A stretch of DNA of 64,000 nucleotides from CAZTPJ01 sp964614515. GTDB taxonomy: Bacteria; Planctomycetota; Phycisphaerae; Phycisphaerales; UBA1924. The stretch spans positions 60,128-124,127 of the forward strand of contig CAZTPJ010000001.1 in assembly GCA_964614515.1 (NCBI GenBank), in the 5' to 3' direction. The notes under the pieces are model-generated. The model saw only the letters and a program-made list of their open reading frames with translations. It made no database searches and was not told the DNA's origin. Positions 35,354-43,018 of this stretch are shown piece after piece; the stretch's first letter is position 1, and every line of letters begins with the position of its first letter. The translations under genes and the position numbers were made by a program.

Positions 35354-38308
35354 ATGAATACTCATCGCCTCGGAATTGCGTCAGCCACGGCCGCGTTGCT
35401 GTGCGCCGCCGCCGCCTTTGCCCAGGGAGAAGGCCGCGGGGGACGACCGGAATATCCGCCCTTCAACACGGTCTCGGAGGGATACGAGAAAGTCGTATCA
35501 ACCGTTGACGGTCAGAGTTTCTACACGCTGTGGGTTCGCAAGCGCGACGGGCAGATTCTCGCCGAACTGCCGCGCGGGTGGCAGGGGCAGAAGCACTTCA
35601 TCGCCGGCACGCTGGCCGGGGGCCACCCGTGGGCCGGCCTGCACAGCGGATACTTCTACTCCCTCGCCGATCGCTACTTCTACTGGAAGCAGTATGACAA
35701 TCGCATCGCGATGATTGCGCCGCAGACCTATGTGCGTTCAACCGGCGACGCCGAGAGCAAATCCGGCATCGCCCGACACTTCACCGATCGCGTGCTGCTC
35801 GATGTGCCCATCGTCTGCATGGGTCCGAGCGGTTCACCTGTCATCGACTTCGACGAACTGCTCATCAGCGGCGCGCAGCGGTTCTTTGGCACGGCCGCCA
35901 GCGGCATCAACCCGCGCCTGGCCACCATCAAGCAGGTCAAGGCCTTCCCGCAGAACGTCGAGATCACCTTTGAAGCCCCCGCGATGGGCGGACAACTCCT
36001 GACCTATCACTACTCCATCAGCCTTATCCCCGACAACACGGGCTATCGCCCGCGCAAGGCCGATGAACGCCTCGGATACTTCACCACCGAGTTCCGCGAT
36101 CTCGGCAAGTTCCGCGATGATGAAGTCCCCATTCGCTACATCAACCGCTGGAAACTTGAGAAACGCGATCCATCGCTCAAACTCTCGCCGCCGAAGGAAC
36201 CCATCATCTTCTACGTCGAGCACACCGTCCCCGTGCGCTATCGACGATGGGTCAAGCAGGGCATCGAATACTGGAACGACGCCTTCCGCCAGGTTGGCAT
36301 CGACGAAGCGATCCAGGTTCACTATCAGGACAAGGAAACCGGCGCCCACATGGAGAAGGATCCCGCGGATGTGCGGTACAACTTCATCCTCTGGCTGAGC
36401 AACGATCAGGGCACGGCCGTGGGACCAAGCCGCGTGCATCCACTCACGGGTCAGATTCTCGACGCCGATGTGGTGCTCACCGACGGCTGGATTCGGTACT
36501 TCTGGTATCAGTTCAACGAACTCATGCCCGAAGTGATCGCCTCGAAGTTGACGCCCGAGACGCTGACCTGGCTCGAGACTCGCCCGCAGTGGGATCCGCG
36601 CGTGCTTCTGGCCGCGCCTGCCGAGCGCCCGCGCCTGCTCGCCGAACGAGCCCAGCGCGGCATCCAACGCTTCGGCGGACACCCCGCCGCCGCCGTGGAC
36701 AACACGCTCATGGGCGATGACCGCTATGACGGCCTGTTCGACACGCACATTCAGCGCAACGGCATGTGCATGGCCCCGCTTGGCAAGGCCATGGACATGG
36801 CCCGCGCAGGCATGCTCATGCAGGTTTTCGATCTTCTCCAGCCCGGCGATGACGGCCAGCCTGAAACCCCCGAAACCGACGAGCCAAAAGCCGATGAACC
36901 CAAACCCGAAGAGCCCAAGAAGCCCGAAGGCGACACGCTCGATGGCATTCCCGACTGGTTCGTCGGCCCGCTGCTGGCCGATCTGGTCGCGCACGAAGTC
37001 GGGCACACGCTCGGACTGCGCCACAACTTCAAGGCCTCCAGCATCTACACGCTCGCCCAGATCAACAGCGAAGAGTTCAAGGGCAAAAAGCCCTTCACCG
37101 GCTCGGTGATGGACTACAACCCCGTCAACTTCAACATGGACAAGGAAGGCGCCATCCAGGGCGACTTCTCGATGATCGACATCGGGCCGTATGACCGCTG
37201 GGTCATCGAATACGGCTACACCACCGATGAACGCTCGCTGGACAAGATTCTCGCCCGCGTCGCCGAGCCTGAACTCGCCTATGGCACGGATGAGGACACG
37301 TGGGGACCGGACCCGCTGACGCGGCCGTATGACTTCTCCGCCAATCCGATGGACTACGCCAAGAGCCAGGTCGAATTGGCCAAGACGCTTCGCGGGCGCA
37401 TCCTCGACAAGTTCGTGAAGGAAGGCGATTCGTGGTCTCGCGCTCGCCGCGGCTACAACATCACGTTCTTCATTCACAGCAGCGCGGTCTCGATGATGAC
37501 CGACTGGATCGGCGGCTCTTACATCACGCGCGATCGCAAGGGCGATCCAAATGCCCGCCCGCCCGTCACACCCGTCGATGCACAGAAACAACGCGAAGCC
37601 CTCGATTTCGTCGTCGAGCACGCTTTCCGCGATGAAGCCTACGGCCTCACGCCCGAACTCCTTCAGTTCATGGCGCGCGACACCTGGACTTCGAGTTTCT
37701 CCGCAGACCACGCCTTCCCCGTCCATGATCGCATCATGGGCTTCCAGGGATCGGTGCTGACGCTGTTGCTCAATCCGACCACGCTTCGCGGCGTCTATGA
37801 CAATGAGATCATGACGCCGACGGATCAGGACGCCCTGACGTTGCCGGAACTGATGGACGCGATCACGTCGGCGGTGTGGACAGAGGTCAACGCCGTTCCC
37901 AGCGGGTCGTTCACCGCGCGTCAACCGCTGATCTCAAGCCTGCGGCGAAATCTCCAGCGCTCGCACATGGAGCGGCTCTTTGACCTGGCCGGGCCGGGCA
38001 ACCAGTTCAGCGCGGCTTATAAGCCCATCTCCAACATCGCCGTGATGCAACTGCGGCAACTCTCCGAGCGCATCGGCAAGATCACGGAAGGCTCCGCGGC
38101 CAACCGTGTCGATCCCTACACCCGCGCCCACCTCTCCGAGGCCAAACTTCGCATCGACAAGGTTCTCGACGCGCAGTATGTCTACAACCAGAACGCGGGC
38201 ATGGGCTCGCTGCCCTTCATGTTCTTCCGCGACCCGCAGGTCATCGTGTCCGACGAGCCGTGGAGCGCGCCCGATGCGCCCCAGTTCCCCACGCCGGAAC
38301 AGCCGTAA
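35354..38308 (+). CDS. Secreted zinc metalloprotease (DUF5117/DUF4953-type, HEXXHXXGXXH)
   Basis: 984 residues. A signal peptide (LGIASATAALLCAAAAFAQG) is followed by an N-terminal domain, then the metzincin-type zinc motif HEVGHTLGLRH at about 547 with the Met-turn candidate SVMDYNPVN downstream. The architecture matches the zinc-dependent metalloprotease family with DUF5117 and DUF4953 domains. An acidic Pro/Glu/Lys linker of about 30 residues sits just before the catalytic motif. AAAGGAG precedes the ATG at 35354 by five bases. An intrinsic terminator follows. Confidence 0.9.
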   Translation: MNTHRLGIASATAALLCAAAAFAQGEGRGGRPEYPPFNTVSEGYEKVVSTVDGQSFYTLWVRKRDGQILAELPRGWQGQKHFIAGTLAGGHPWAGLHSGYFYSLADRYFYWKQYDNRIAMIAPQTYVRSTGDAESKSGIARHFTDRVLLDVPIVCMGPSGSPVIDFDELLISGAQRFFGTAASGINPRLATIKQVKAFPQNVEITFEAPAMGGQLLTYHYSISLIPDNTGYRPRKADERLGYFTTEFRDLGKFRDDEVPIRYINRWKLEKRDPSLKLSPPKEPIIFYVEHTVPVRYRRWVKQGIEYWNDAFRQVGIDEAIQVHYQDKETGAHMEKDPADVRYNFILWLSNDQGTAVGPSRVHPLTGQILDADVVLTDGWIRYFWYQFNELMPEVIASKLTPETLTWLETRPQWDPRVLLAAPAERPRLLAERAQRGIQRFGGHPAAAVDNTLMGDDRYDGLFDTHIQRNGMCMAPLGKAMDMARAGMLMQVFDLLQPGDDGQPETPETDEPKADEPKPEEPKKPEGDTLDGIPDWFVGPLLADLVAHEVGHTLGLRHNFKASSIYTLAQINSEEFKGKKPFTGSVMDYNPVNFNMDKEGAIQGDFSMIDIGPYDRWVIEYGYTTDERSLDKILARVAEPELAYGTDEDTWGPDPLTRPYDFSANPMDYAKSQVELAKTLRGRILDKFVKEGDSWSRARRGYNITFFIHSSAVSMMTDWIGGSYITRDRKGDPNARPPVTPVDAQKQREALDFVVEHAFRDEAYGLTPELLQFMARDTWTSSFSADHAFPVHDRIMGFQGSVLTLLLNPTTLRGVYDNEIMTPTDQDALTLPELMDAITSAVWTEVNAVPSGSFTARQPLISSLRRNLQRSHMERLFDLAGPGNQFSAAYKPISNIAVMQLRQLSERIGKITEGSAANRVDPYTRAHLSEAKLRIDKVLDAQYVYNQNAGMGSLPFMFFRDPQVIVSDEPWSAPDAPQFPTPEQP

Positions 38309-38338
38309 CGATCATCGCCGATCTGAAGTGTTGACCCC

Positions 38339-38366
38339 AAGCCCCCGCCTCGCGCGGGGGCTTTTT
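38339..38366 (+). terminator. Intrinsic terminator of the metalloprotease gene
   Basis: Stem GCCCCCGC/GCGGGGGC with a five-base loop and then five T residues, about 30 bases past the stop codon. Confidence 0.9.
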
Positions 38367-38389
38367 CATGCCGGCTCAAGGCCGTGTCA

Positions 38390-38566
38390 TCACCGCAGGG
38401 TATGACGGCGTGCGATCAGCCCATAGATCAGGCTCGCAAGGAACACCACCACGAAGACATAGAACAGGATCTTCGCGAGGTACATAAAATCGCCCGCGAT
38501 GCCGGAATATCCAAGCACGCCCGCGATCAATGCCACCACCAGAAACACAAACACCCATCGAAGCAT
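38390..38566 (-). CDS. DUF1328 (YtjA-type) small membrane protein
   Basis: 58 residues, MLRWVFVFLVVALIAGVLG followed by a second helix (LAKILFYVFVVVFLASLIYG). The opening MLRW and the two-helix hairpin are the DUF1328 pattern. GGAGG precedes the ATG by six bases. It is the last gene in the leftward island of small envelope and stress proteins; members are often induced by stress but have no known activity. Confidence 0.88.
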   Translation of the reverse strand: MLRWVFVFLVVALIAGVLGYSGIAGDFMYLAKILFYVFVVVFLASLIYGLIARRHTLR

Positions 38567-38616
38567 AAAGCACCTCCGTTGCTCAATCCGTTCGAGCGAC
38601 CGTCGCAAGGCCCGAC

Positions 38617-38763
38617 TTACTCGCCCTGGATCGCTTCGCCTGTCCTCTCGACATCCTTGCCCGCGCCTCGCCATGTGTTGCAACTCGCCATCGCCGCCAT
38701 CGCCGACGCCAACACCAGCACAACCATCATTCGATAAGCGGATCGCGTACGTTCCGTTCTCAT
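38617..38763 (-). CDS. Entericidin-type small lipoprotein
   Basis: 48 residues: a signal peptide (MMVVLVLASAMAAMASC) with lipobox cysteine, then NTWRGAGKDVERTGEAIQ. The segment after the cysteine matches EcnA/EcnB, toxin-antidote-type bacteriolytic lipoproteins induced in stationary phase in enterobacteria. Only one copy is present here, so the antidote/toxin pair is not reproduced. GGGAGAA precedes the ATG by five bases. Confidence 0.88.
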   Translation of the reverse strand: MRTERTRSAYRMMVVLVLASAMAAMASCNTWRGAGKDVERTGEAIQGE

Positions 38764-38887
38764 GTTGCTTCTCCCTTGTCGCACCAGTGTTTGTGGTCGA
38801 GCGCACATGCGCCACCGACCCTTCCAGACATCGCCGCCCGGCACGACTGGGCGACGCGCTTCTTCCATTCCACGCCTGGCCGCGAGC

Positions 38888-39106
38888 CTATCGCAGGCTC
38901 TTTCGGCCGCCAACCATCATCAAACCCGCGCCGACGATGGCGGAGATCACCCCCAGGATGAGGTACCACATGGTCCTGTCGGTCAGGTGTCCCGTGAAGA
39001 ACTTGCTGAAGCGGTCCGACAGTGAGTCGGCCGCAGTCACGCCCATGATGAACAGGATGATCCCGACGATCAGCAGCGCGATACCGGCAATTCGTTGAGG
39101 ACTCAT
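38888..39106 (-). CDS. DUF3185-type small membrane protein
   Basis: 72 residues with two hydrophobic helices (IAGIALLIVGIILFIMGV and YLILGVISAIVGAGLMMVGG) separated by the polar loop SLSDRFSKFFTGHLTDRTMW, which matches the DUF3185 loop. Its ATG overlaps the stop of the upstream HTH gene (ATGA), indicating translational coupling. Confidence 0.85.
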   Translation of the reverse strand: MSPQRIAGIALLIVGIILFIMGVTAADSLSDRFSKFFTGHLTDRTMWYLILGVISAIVGAGLMMVGGRKSLR

Positions 39107-39465
39107 GTTTCGCTCCGTCGAGCGTGCGCATCTCGCGCCCACTCGTGACTGTCACTCTTGATCGTTCCCGTCGGCGATCTTCGCCGCACGGTCCCATTCT
39201 GATCCGCGCTGGCGTCGCGCGTGGTGCTTTCGCCCCGCCGTGCTTTCCGCAACCACTCGAGGATCACCGGGTCGTTTCGCAGCGCACGCCGGATCTTCTT
39301 CTCCGCGTTGCGGCAGATCTGTTCCACCCGAGCACGACTCACACGGTGCCCCTCGCGTTCGGCGAGAATCGAAGCAATCGCGTCGTAGGTTCGCAGGGGC
39401 CGATGATTCACGCCAGGCTCCGGCGGATCAGTCGCTTCCCACATGTCGTGCAGTGTCGTACTCAT
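39103..39465 (-). CDS. Sigma-region-4-like helix-turn-helix protein
   Basis: 120 residues. The stretch TYDAIASILAEREGHRVSRARVEQICRNAEKKIRRAL reads as a sigma-70 region 4 helix-turn-helix, a DNA-binding module for -35 elements or activator contact, with no region 2. The remainder is polar and probably disordered. It could be a small regulator for the island. Its stop overlaps the DUF3185 start, and it begins 17 bases after the preceding gene. Confidence 0.65.
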   Translation of the reverse strand: MSTTLHDMWEATDPPEPGVNHRPLRTYDAIASILAEREGHRVSRARVEQICRNAEKKIRRALRNDPVILEWLRKARRGESTTRDASADQNGTVRRRSPTGTIKSDSHEWARDAHARRSET

Positions 39466-39482
39466 CGCTTATCACGTCATTT

Positions 39483-39821
39483 CTATCCGGATTTCACCGT
39501 TGTGCCCCGGGTTGCGACCGATCCACGCTGGTCGGCCTCGTGTGCTTCGACGTTCATCGCCTCGCGACGTCGCCGTGACTCCTTCCACCCGAACACTCGG
39601 GTGGAATCTTCCAATGCGCCCATTCGAGAGGACTTCCAGAATCGCCGGGCGCTGGTCGATCTCGTGATTCCCAAGTCCTGGTCGAATGCATCCTCCACTG
39701 AAGCGCCCCGCAGTGCTGTTGATCGCTTCGCCCGCAGTTTGAACAACCCGAAATACACCGCAAGTGCTATTCCACCGAACGCCACCATCGCCACAACGAT
39801 CAGTACGGCATTCACATGCAT
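39483..39821 (-). CDS. Small single-span membrane protein of unknown function
   Basis: 112 residues with one N-terminal helix (LIVVAMVAFGGIALAVYFGLF) followed by a basic, polar tail. No family recognised. Support for expression is the Shine-Dalgarno GGAG four bases before the ATG and its position in the leftward island. A large stem-loop ends just upstream of that ribosome site. Confidence 0.5.
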   Translation of the reverse strand: MHVNAVLIVVAMVAFGGIALAVYFGLFKLRAKRSTALRGASVEDAFDQDLGITRSTSARRFWKSSRMGALEDSTRVFGWKESRRRREAMNVEAHEADQRGSVATRGTTVKSG

Positions 39822-39830
39822 CTCCAGAAT

Positions 39831-39938
39831 GGAGTCTCCGAGCAGCCCGGACCCGGGGGAGTGGGTGCTCCGCGGGCGCCGGGAACAGGGGATTCCGCGC
39901 CGGCCTAAGTGTCAGCCACCGGGCCGCTCAGAGACTCC
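39831..39938 (-). ncRNA. Candidate structured RNA or leader element with a 20-bp closing stem
   Basis: Arms at 39831-39850 and 39919-39938 pair over 20 bp. As minus-strand RNA all 20 pair, two as G-U wobbles; as plus-strand RNA the same two become A-C mismatches, so the minus strand is favoured. An inner hairpin (about 39873-39903, GGCGC and GGAA with TTCC and GCGCC) adds further structure. The element lies between the DUF3309 gene and the gene at 39483-39821, ending nine bases before the latter's start codon. No known RNA family recognised. Confidence 0.5.
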
Positions 39939-39980
39939 GAAGTCATTGTCCAGAATCAGACCATGTCAAACTCGCGTGTA

Positions 39981-40145
39981 TCACAACCGATACGGCAAGT
40001 GCCCCATCAGCAGCAGAATCAGCAGGATCAGCAGCACCAGCCCCAGCCCGCCGGAGGGCAGGTACCCCCAGCTCTTGCTGTATCCCCATCGAGGCAGCGC
40101 GCCCACCAACAGAAGCACGACAACAATCAGTAATATCAGGCCCAT
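39981..40145 (-). CDS. DUF3309-type small membrane protein
   Basis: 54 residues with two hydrophobic stretches around the polar centre LPRWGYSKSWGYLPSGG, which is diagnostic for DUF3309. It is short enough to be missed by length filters. AAAGGA lies eight bases before the ATG at 40145. It belongs to the leftward island. Confidence 0.87.
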   Translation of the reverse strand: MGLILLIVVVLLLVGALPRWGYSKSWGYLPSGGLGLVLLILLILLLMGHLPYRL

Positions 40146-40236
40146 CGAGCATTCCTTTCTTCACGACTTCCCGCAAGGCGGAGGGTGCGCGGGCCGTGCT
40201 CCTCCACACGGCCAGCGCCTCGCCCCGCACGAGTTT

Positions 40237-40629
40237 TCACAATCCTCCATCACGCGCGGACCTCCGCACGCGGGTCAAGGTCCGACCGTTGGTCGGCCTG
40301 CTATCTCCGGCTTTCTGCGATGCGCCTTGACGCATCGCGCCGCGAGCACCATCTCGTCCATCCCCAACGGGCGACGAATGCCCGTTGGCGCTGACCATCG
40401 TTCTTGACGCCCGCTGCCGATCTTCCGCAATTTCCCGCTCGGCCTCGCGCAGGCACTGGTCGCATGGAACTCGGCCGGACGCGTTGCGAACGAAGATGTT
40501 GTACGCGCGGCGCTCCAGATCATCCGCCGTGGATTCCGTCGGTGCCGTCGTATCCGGCGCGTCGGTGTGCATCAGGGTCGAGTGCGACTCGTCATGCAAA
40601 GCCGTCGGTTGTCGAGTGAATCCATCCAT
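40237..40629 (-). CDS. DUF2934-like protein
   Basis: 130 residues. The segment LERRAYNIFVRNASGRVPCDQCLREAEREI resembles DUF2934, a short module often found next to stress genes. The rest is polar. AGAGGAGATGCC directly before the ATG at 40629 is a strong ribosome site. The frame is open upstream to a start at 40680 that lies in a chain of overlapping stop-start codons after the DUF2294 gene; that longer version is possible. Confidence 0.65.
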   Translation of the reverse strand: MDGFTRQPTALHDESHSTLMHTDAPDTTAPTESTADDLERRAYNIFVRNASGRVPCDQCLREAEREIAEDRQRASRTMVSANGHSSPVGDGRDGARGAMRQGASQKAGDSRPTNGRTLTRVRRSARDGGL

Positions 40630-40735
40630 GGCATCTCCTCTGTGTGTCGTCTCGTCGCGATTCGTGACCAACGAAGTCATCAACCGATTTCCTTGTCTTC
40701 ACGCCCTGGTCGTGTGCCGACGGGCGACGCCATCT

Positions 40736-41155
40736 TCATGATCCGAACTTCGGTGTCCGGGCGTGCCACTGTTCCTGCGAGAGGGGGTGTGTGAGCATGA
40801 ACACCTGCACCATGGTTCCGCTTGTGAATGCCTGGACGACCGTGCCCGTTGCGGTCTCCACTTCCGCCGCCGCTTCCCTGACTTCCACACCCGTGATCCG
40901 TTTGATTTCCTGTCGAAGCGTTTCCACCGAGCTGGCGAACAGTTGTCGATGAAACTCCTGCACGCGTGCCGCGCCGTCCGCATCCGCCGACATCGCACGT
41001 TCCGCGGGCGTCAATGCGCCGTGCAGCGTGATGACCAACGTGTTCTCGCTCAATACCACCGTGACCGCCTCGGGCACATGTCCTGTTCGCTCCCGTTGAA
41101 ACGCAACGGCGGCCTCGGCCACGCGCTGCGCCATTGTCAAGTTTGATTCAGCCAA
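40736..41155 (-). CDS. DUF2294-domain protein A
   Basis: 139 residues from a TTG start that has AAGGAGG six bases upstream. The domain pattern is seen in AAVAFQRERTGHVPEAVTVVLSENTLVITLHGALTPAERAM and EIKRITGVEVREAAAEVE. Compared with the second copy at 41604-41984 it is more diverged. DUF2294 proteins have no established function; some are adjacent to stress or Na+-linked genes. It follows a complex leader with a consensus promoter (41156-41372). Confidence 0.8.
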   Translation of the reverse strand: MAESNLTMAQRVAEAAVAFQRERTGHVPEAVTVVLSENTLVITLHGALTPAERAMSADADGAARVQEFHRQLFASSVETLRQEIKRITGVEVREAAAEVETATGTVVQAFTSGTMVQVFMLTHPLSQEQWHARTPKFGS

Positions 41156-41337
41156 TGGACACCTCCTTGGCTTCCGCGCCGTTGCGGAGGTCAAAAAACA
41201 ACAAGCCGACCCGTTTCGCACCATAAAAGTGCTGATTCGAGTCGGCTTACCAATCTCGGGTCCACCGGAGTCCCGGCTTACCCTACATTCAGTCATCCGA
41301 GCGGGAGCCACCTATGCACGAATCCATCGGCTCCATC
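41156..41337 (-). promoter_or_regulatory. Structured leader of the DUF2294 gene: candidate riboswitch or attenuator
   Basis: Reading the minus strand from the promoter: a GGAGCC/GGCTCC hairpin; a nested stem (GGGT-CCGG with CCGG-ACCC, enclosed by CTCGG/CCGAG); then AAGCCGAC/GTCGGCTT enclosing GCAC/GTGC (41203-41248), followed by a T-rich run with six consecutive T (about 41192-41197). After it CCTCC (41186-41190 region) can pair with the GGAGG of the Shine-Dalgarno (41162-41166). Terminator followed by ribosome-site sequestration is the layout of a riboswitch. No known class recognised. Confidence 0.5.
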
Positions 41338-41344
41338 TGCCAAC

Positions 41345-41372
41345 ACTATAGTCCGTACACCTTCGATGTCAA
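41345..41372 (-). promoter_or_regulatory. Sigma-70-type promoter upstream of the DUF2294 gene
   Basis: Minus-strand TTGACA (41367-41372), a 16-base spacer and TATAGT (41345-41350). This is the best consensus match I noticed in the window and would start transcription near 41337, giving a leader of about 180 bases. Confidence 0.7.
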
Positions 41373-41603
41373 GACCCTTGGCCTTCACGCGTTGATGCGA
41401 ATCAAATCGCGGTGATCCATCCCCCCCCGCGTTTCGGTCTCGCATTGTGGACTGATCAATCCCCAACTCCTGCCCGAATGCGAGGTGGAAACGATGAATG
41501 ATCCGAAATAGCCTTCTCCCGTCATACAAGGCTTGCGACCACATTCACGCGACGGACGGCATACGCGGTGTCGCCCGTCGGTCGATGGATCATGGAGAGG
41601 ACC

Positions 41604-41984
41604 ATGAAGTCACGCGGAGAAATCGAGGCGGCCGTCTGCGATGCCATGGCTCGGTTCGAACGGGAGTTCATGGGTCGCGGGCCGAAGGACATTCATGCCT
41701 ATCTCATCGGCGAGCAGATCATTGTTCGCCTTCAGGGCGTCCTCACCGCCGCCGAGCAGCATCTGGTCAAATCCCAACCTGTCGAGCGCGGCCGTGACCT
41801 GCTCAAGCAGGTCCGCACCCACCTCATCGAAACCGCCCGGCCGCATATGGAAGCGATGATGCTCGAGATCACGCAGGTCGCGATCCTGAGCCTGCACCAC
41901 GACATCAGCACGAACACCGGCGAAGAGATGGTCATCTTCACGCTCGCCGAGACGCCTCGCGTGCGCGAGGGCAAGCAGAAGTAA
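41604..41984 (+). CDS. DUF2294-domain protein B
   Basis: 126 residues, canonical DUF2294: FEREFMGRGPKDIHAYLIGEQIIVRLQGVLTAAEQHL, then LLKQVRTHLIETARPHMEAMM and LHHDISTNTGEEMVIFTL. Start chosen at the ATG preceded by GGAGAGGACC; an upstream GTG-like start would add 12 residues. It diverges from the other DUF2294 gene across a 448-base region and ends 13 bases before pyrD. Confidence 0.87.
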   Translation: MKSRGEIEAAVCDAMARFEREFMGRGPKDIHAYLIGEQIIVRLQGVLTAAEQHLVKSQPVERGRDLLKQVRTHLIETARPHMEAMMLEITQVAILSLHHDISTNTGEEMVIFTLAETPRVREGKQK

Positions 41985-41997
41985 CCAACCGCGCTTC

Positions 41998-42996
41998 ATG
42001 TTCCTACCATCGTCCGTGCCATCAGACGACCCACGCCTGCACACGAACCTGCTCGGCCTCACCCTGCGCAACCCCATCATCCTCTCGGCCGGAACCTGCG
42101 GCACGCTCGATGAGATGGCCGACGTGCTCGACCTGTCGCGCGTGGGCGCGATCATCACCAAATCCATCACCCCGATGCCGCGTGATGGCAATCCCGCCTG
42201 GCGCGTCGCACCCCTTCGCGGCGGCATGATCAACGCCATCGGACTGGCCAACGTCGGCCTCGACCACTTTCTCGAACACACGGCCCCGCGCATCGCAAGC
42301 GTGCCCACTCGCGTCATCGCGTCCGTTGCCGGCTTTTCGATCGAGGACTATGTCCTCGTCGCGGGTTCGTTCGATGACATTGACGCGCTGGCCGCGATCG
42401 AGATCAATGTCTCGTGCCCGAATGTTCGCGGGGGCGTCGAGTTCGGCGTGGATCCGCCCGCGCTGGCCGAACTCGTCACGCGCCTTCGCGAGGTCGTCAC
42501 ACGAAAGCCGCTCATCGTCAAACTCAGCCCCATCGCCATCGCCACGCCGGGATTCACGATGCTCGATGCGGCCCGCGCCGCGATTCACCCACGCGGGGCG
42601 GACGGCCCGCGCGGCGCCGACGCCCTCACCATCGCCAACACAACCCCCGCCATGGCCATCGACGTGCGGTCGCGCCGCCCGAGACTCGGCAACACCACCG
42701 GCGGACTCTCAGGCCCGGGCGTGCATCCCATCGCCGTCAGACTCGTCCACGATGTCCACCAGAAACTCGCCCGCGAGATGCGCACGCCCATCATCGGCTC
42801 CGGCGGCGTGATGCGATGGCAAGATGCGGCCGAGTTCATCCTCGCCGGCGCGTCGGCCGTGCAGATCGGCACCGGACTCTTCGCAGACCCGCGAATCCCG
42901 CTTCGCGTCGCGCGCGGTCTGGCCCGGTGGGTCACATCGCAGAAACGAACGTCCATCGCCGACCTTGTCGGCGCGGTTGATCTGGGCAAAGATTGA
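41998..42996 (+). CDS. pyrD: Dihydroorotate dehydrogenase (class 1B-like)
   Basis: 332 residues. Oxidises dihydroorotate to orotate in pyrimidine synthesis. INVSCPNVRGGVEFG carries the class 1B catalytic cysteine and asparagine, LIVKLSP a conserved lysine, GGLSGPGVHPIAV the phosphate-binding loop and IIGSGGVM plus AVQIGTGLF the FMN-phosphate site. The class 1B enzyme usually needs PyrK for NAD+; no pyrK is adjacent. Thirteen bases separate it from the DUF2294 gene, and 22 from the next hydrolase gene. Confidence 0.9.
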   Translation: MFLPSSVPSDDPRLHTNLLGLTLRNPIILSAGTCGTLDEMADVLDLSRVGAIITKSITPMPRDGNPAWRVAPLRGGMINAIGLANVGLDHFLEHTAPRIASVPTRVIASVAGFSIEDYVLVAGSFDDIDALAAIEINVSCPNVRGGVEFGVDPPALAELVTRLREVVTRKPLIVKLSPIAIATPGFTMLDAARAAIHPRGADGPRGADALTIANTTPAMAIDVRSRRPRLGNTTGGLSGPGVHPIAVRLVHDVHQKLAREMRTPIIGSGGVMRWQDAAEFILAGASAVQIGTGLFADPRIPLRVARGLARWVTSQKRTSIADLVGAVDLGKD

Positions 42997-43018
42997 CCAA
43001 CCCTCGGAGACTCATGTC

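Noticed and set aside
35834..37924. A 696-codon open frame antisense to the metalloprotease gene
   Set aside because: It is complementary to a gene with clear catalytic motifs, has no family signature and is Arg/His-rich, as expected from GC-driven shadow frames.
38617..38763. A toxin-antitoxin pair based on entericidin
   Set aside because: Only one entericidin-like gene is present, and its neighbours belong to other families.
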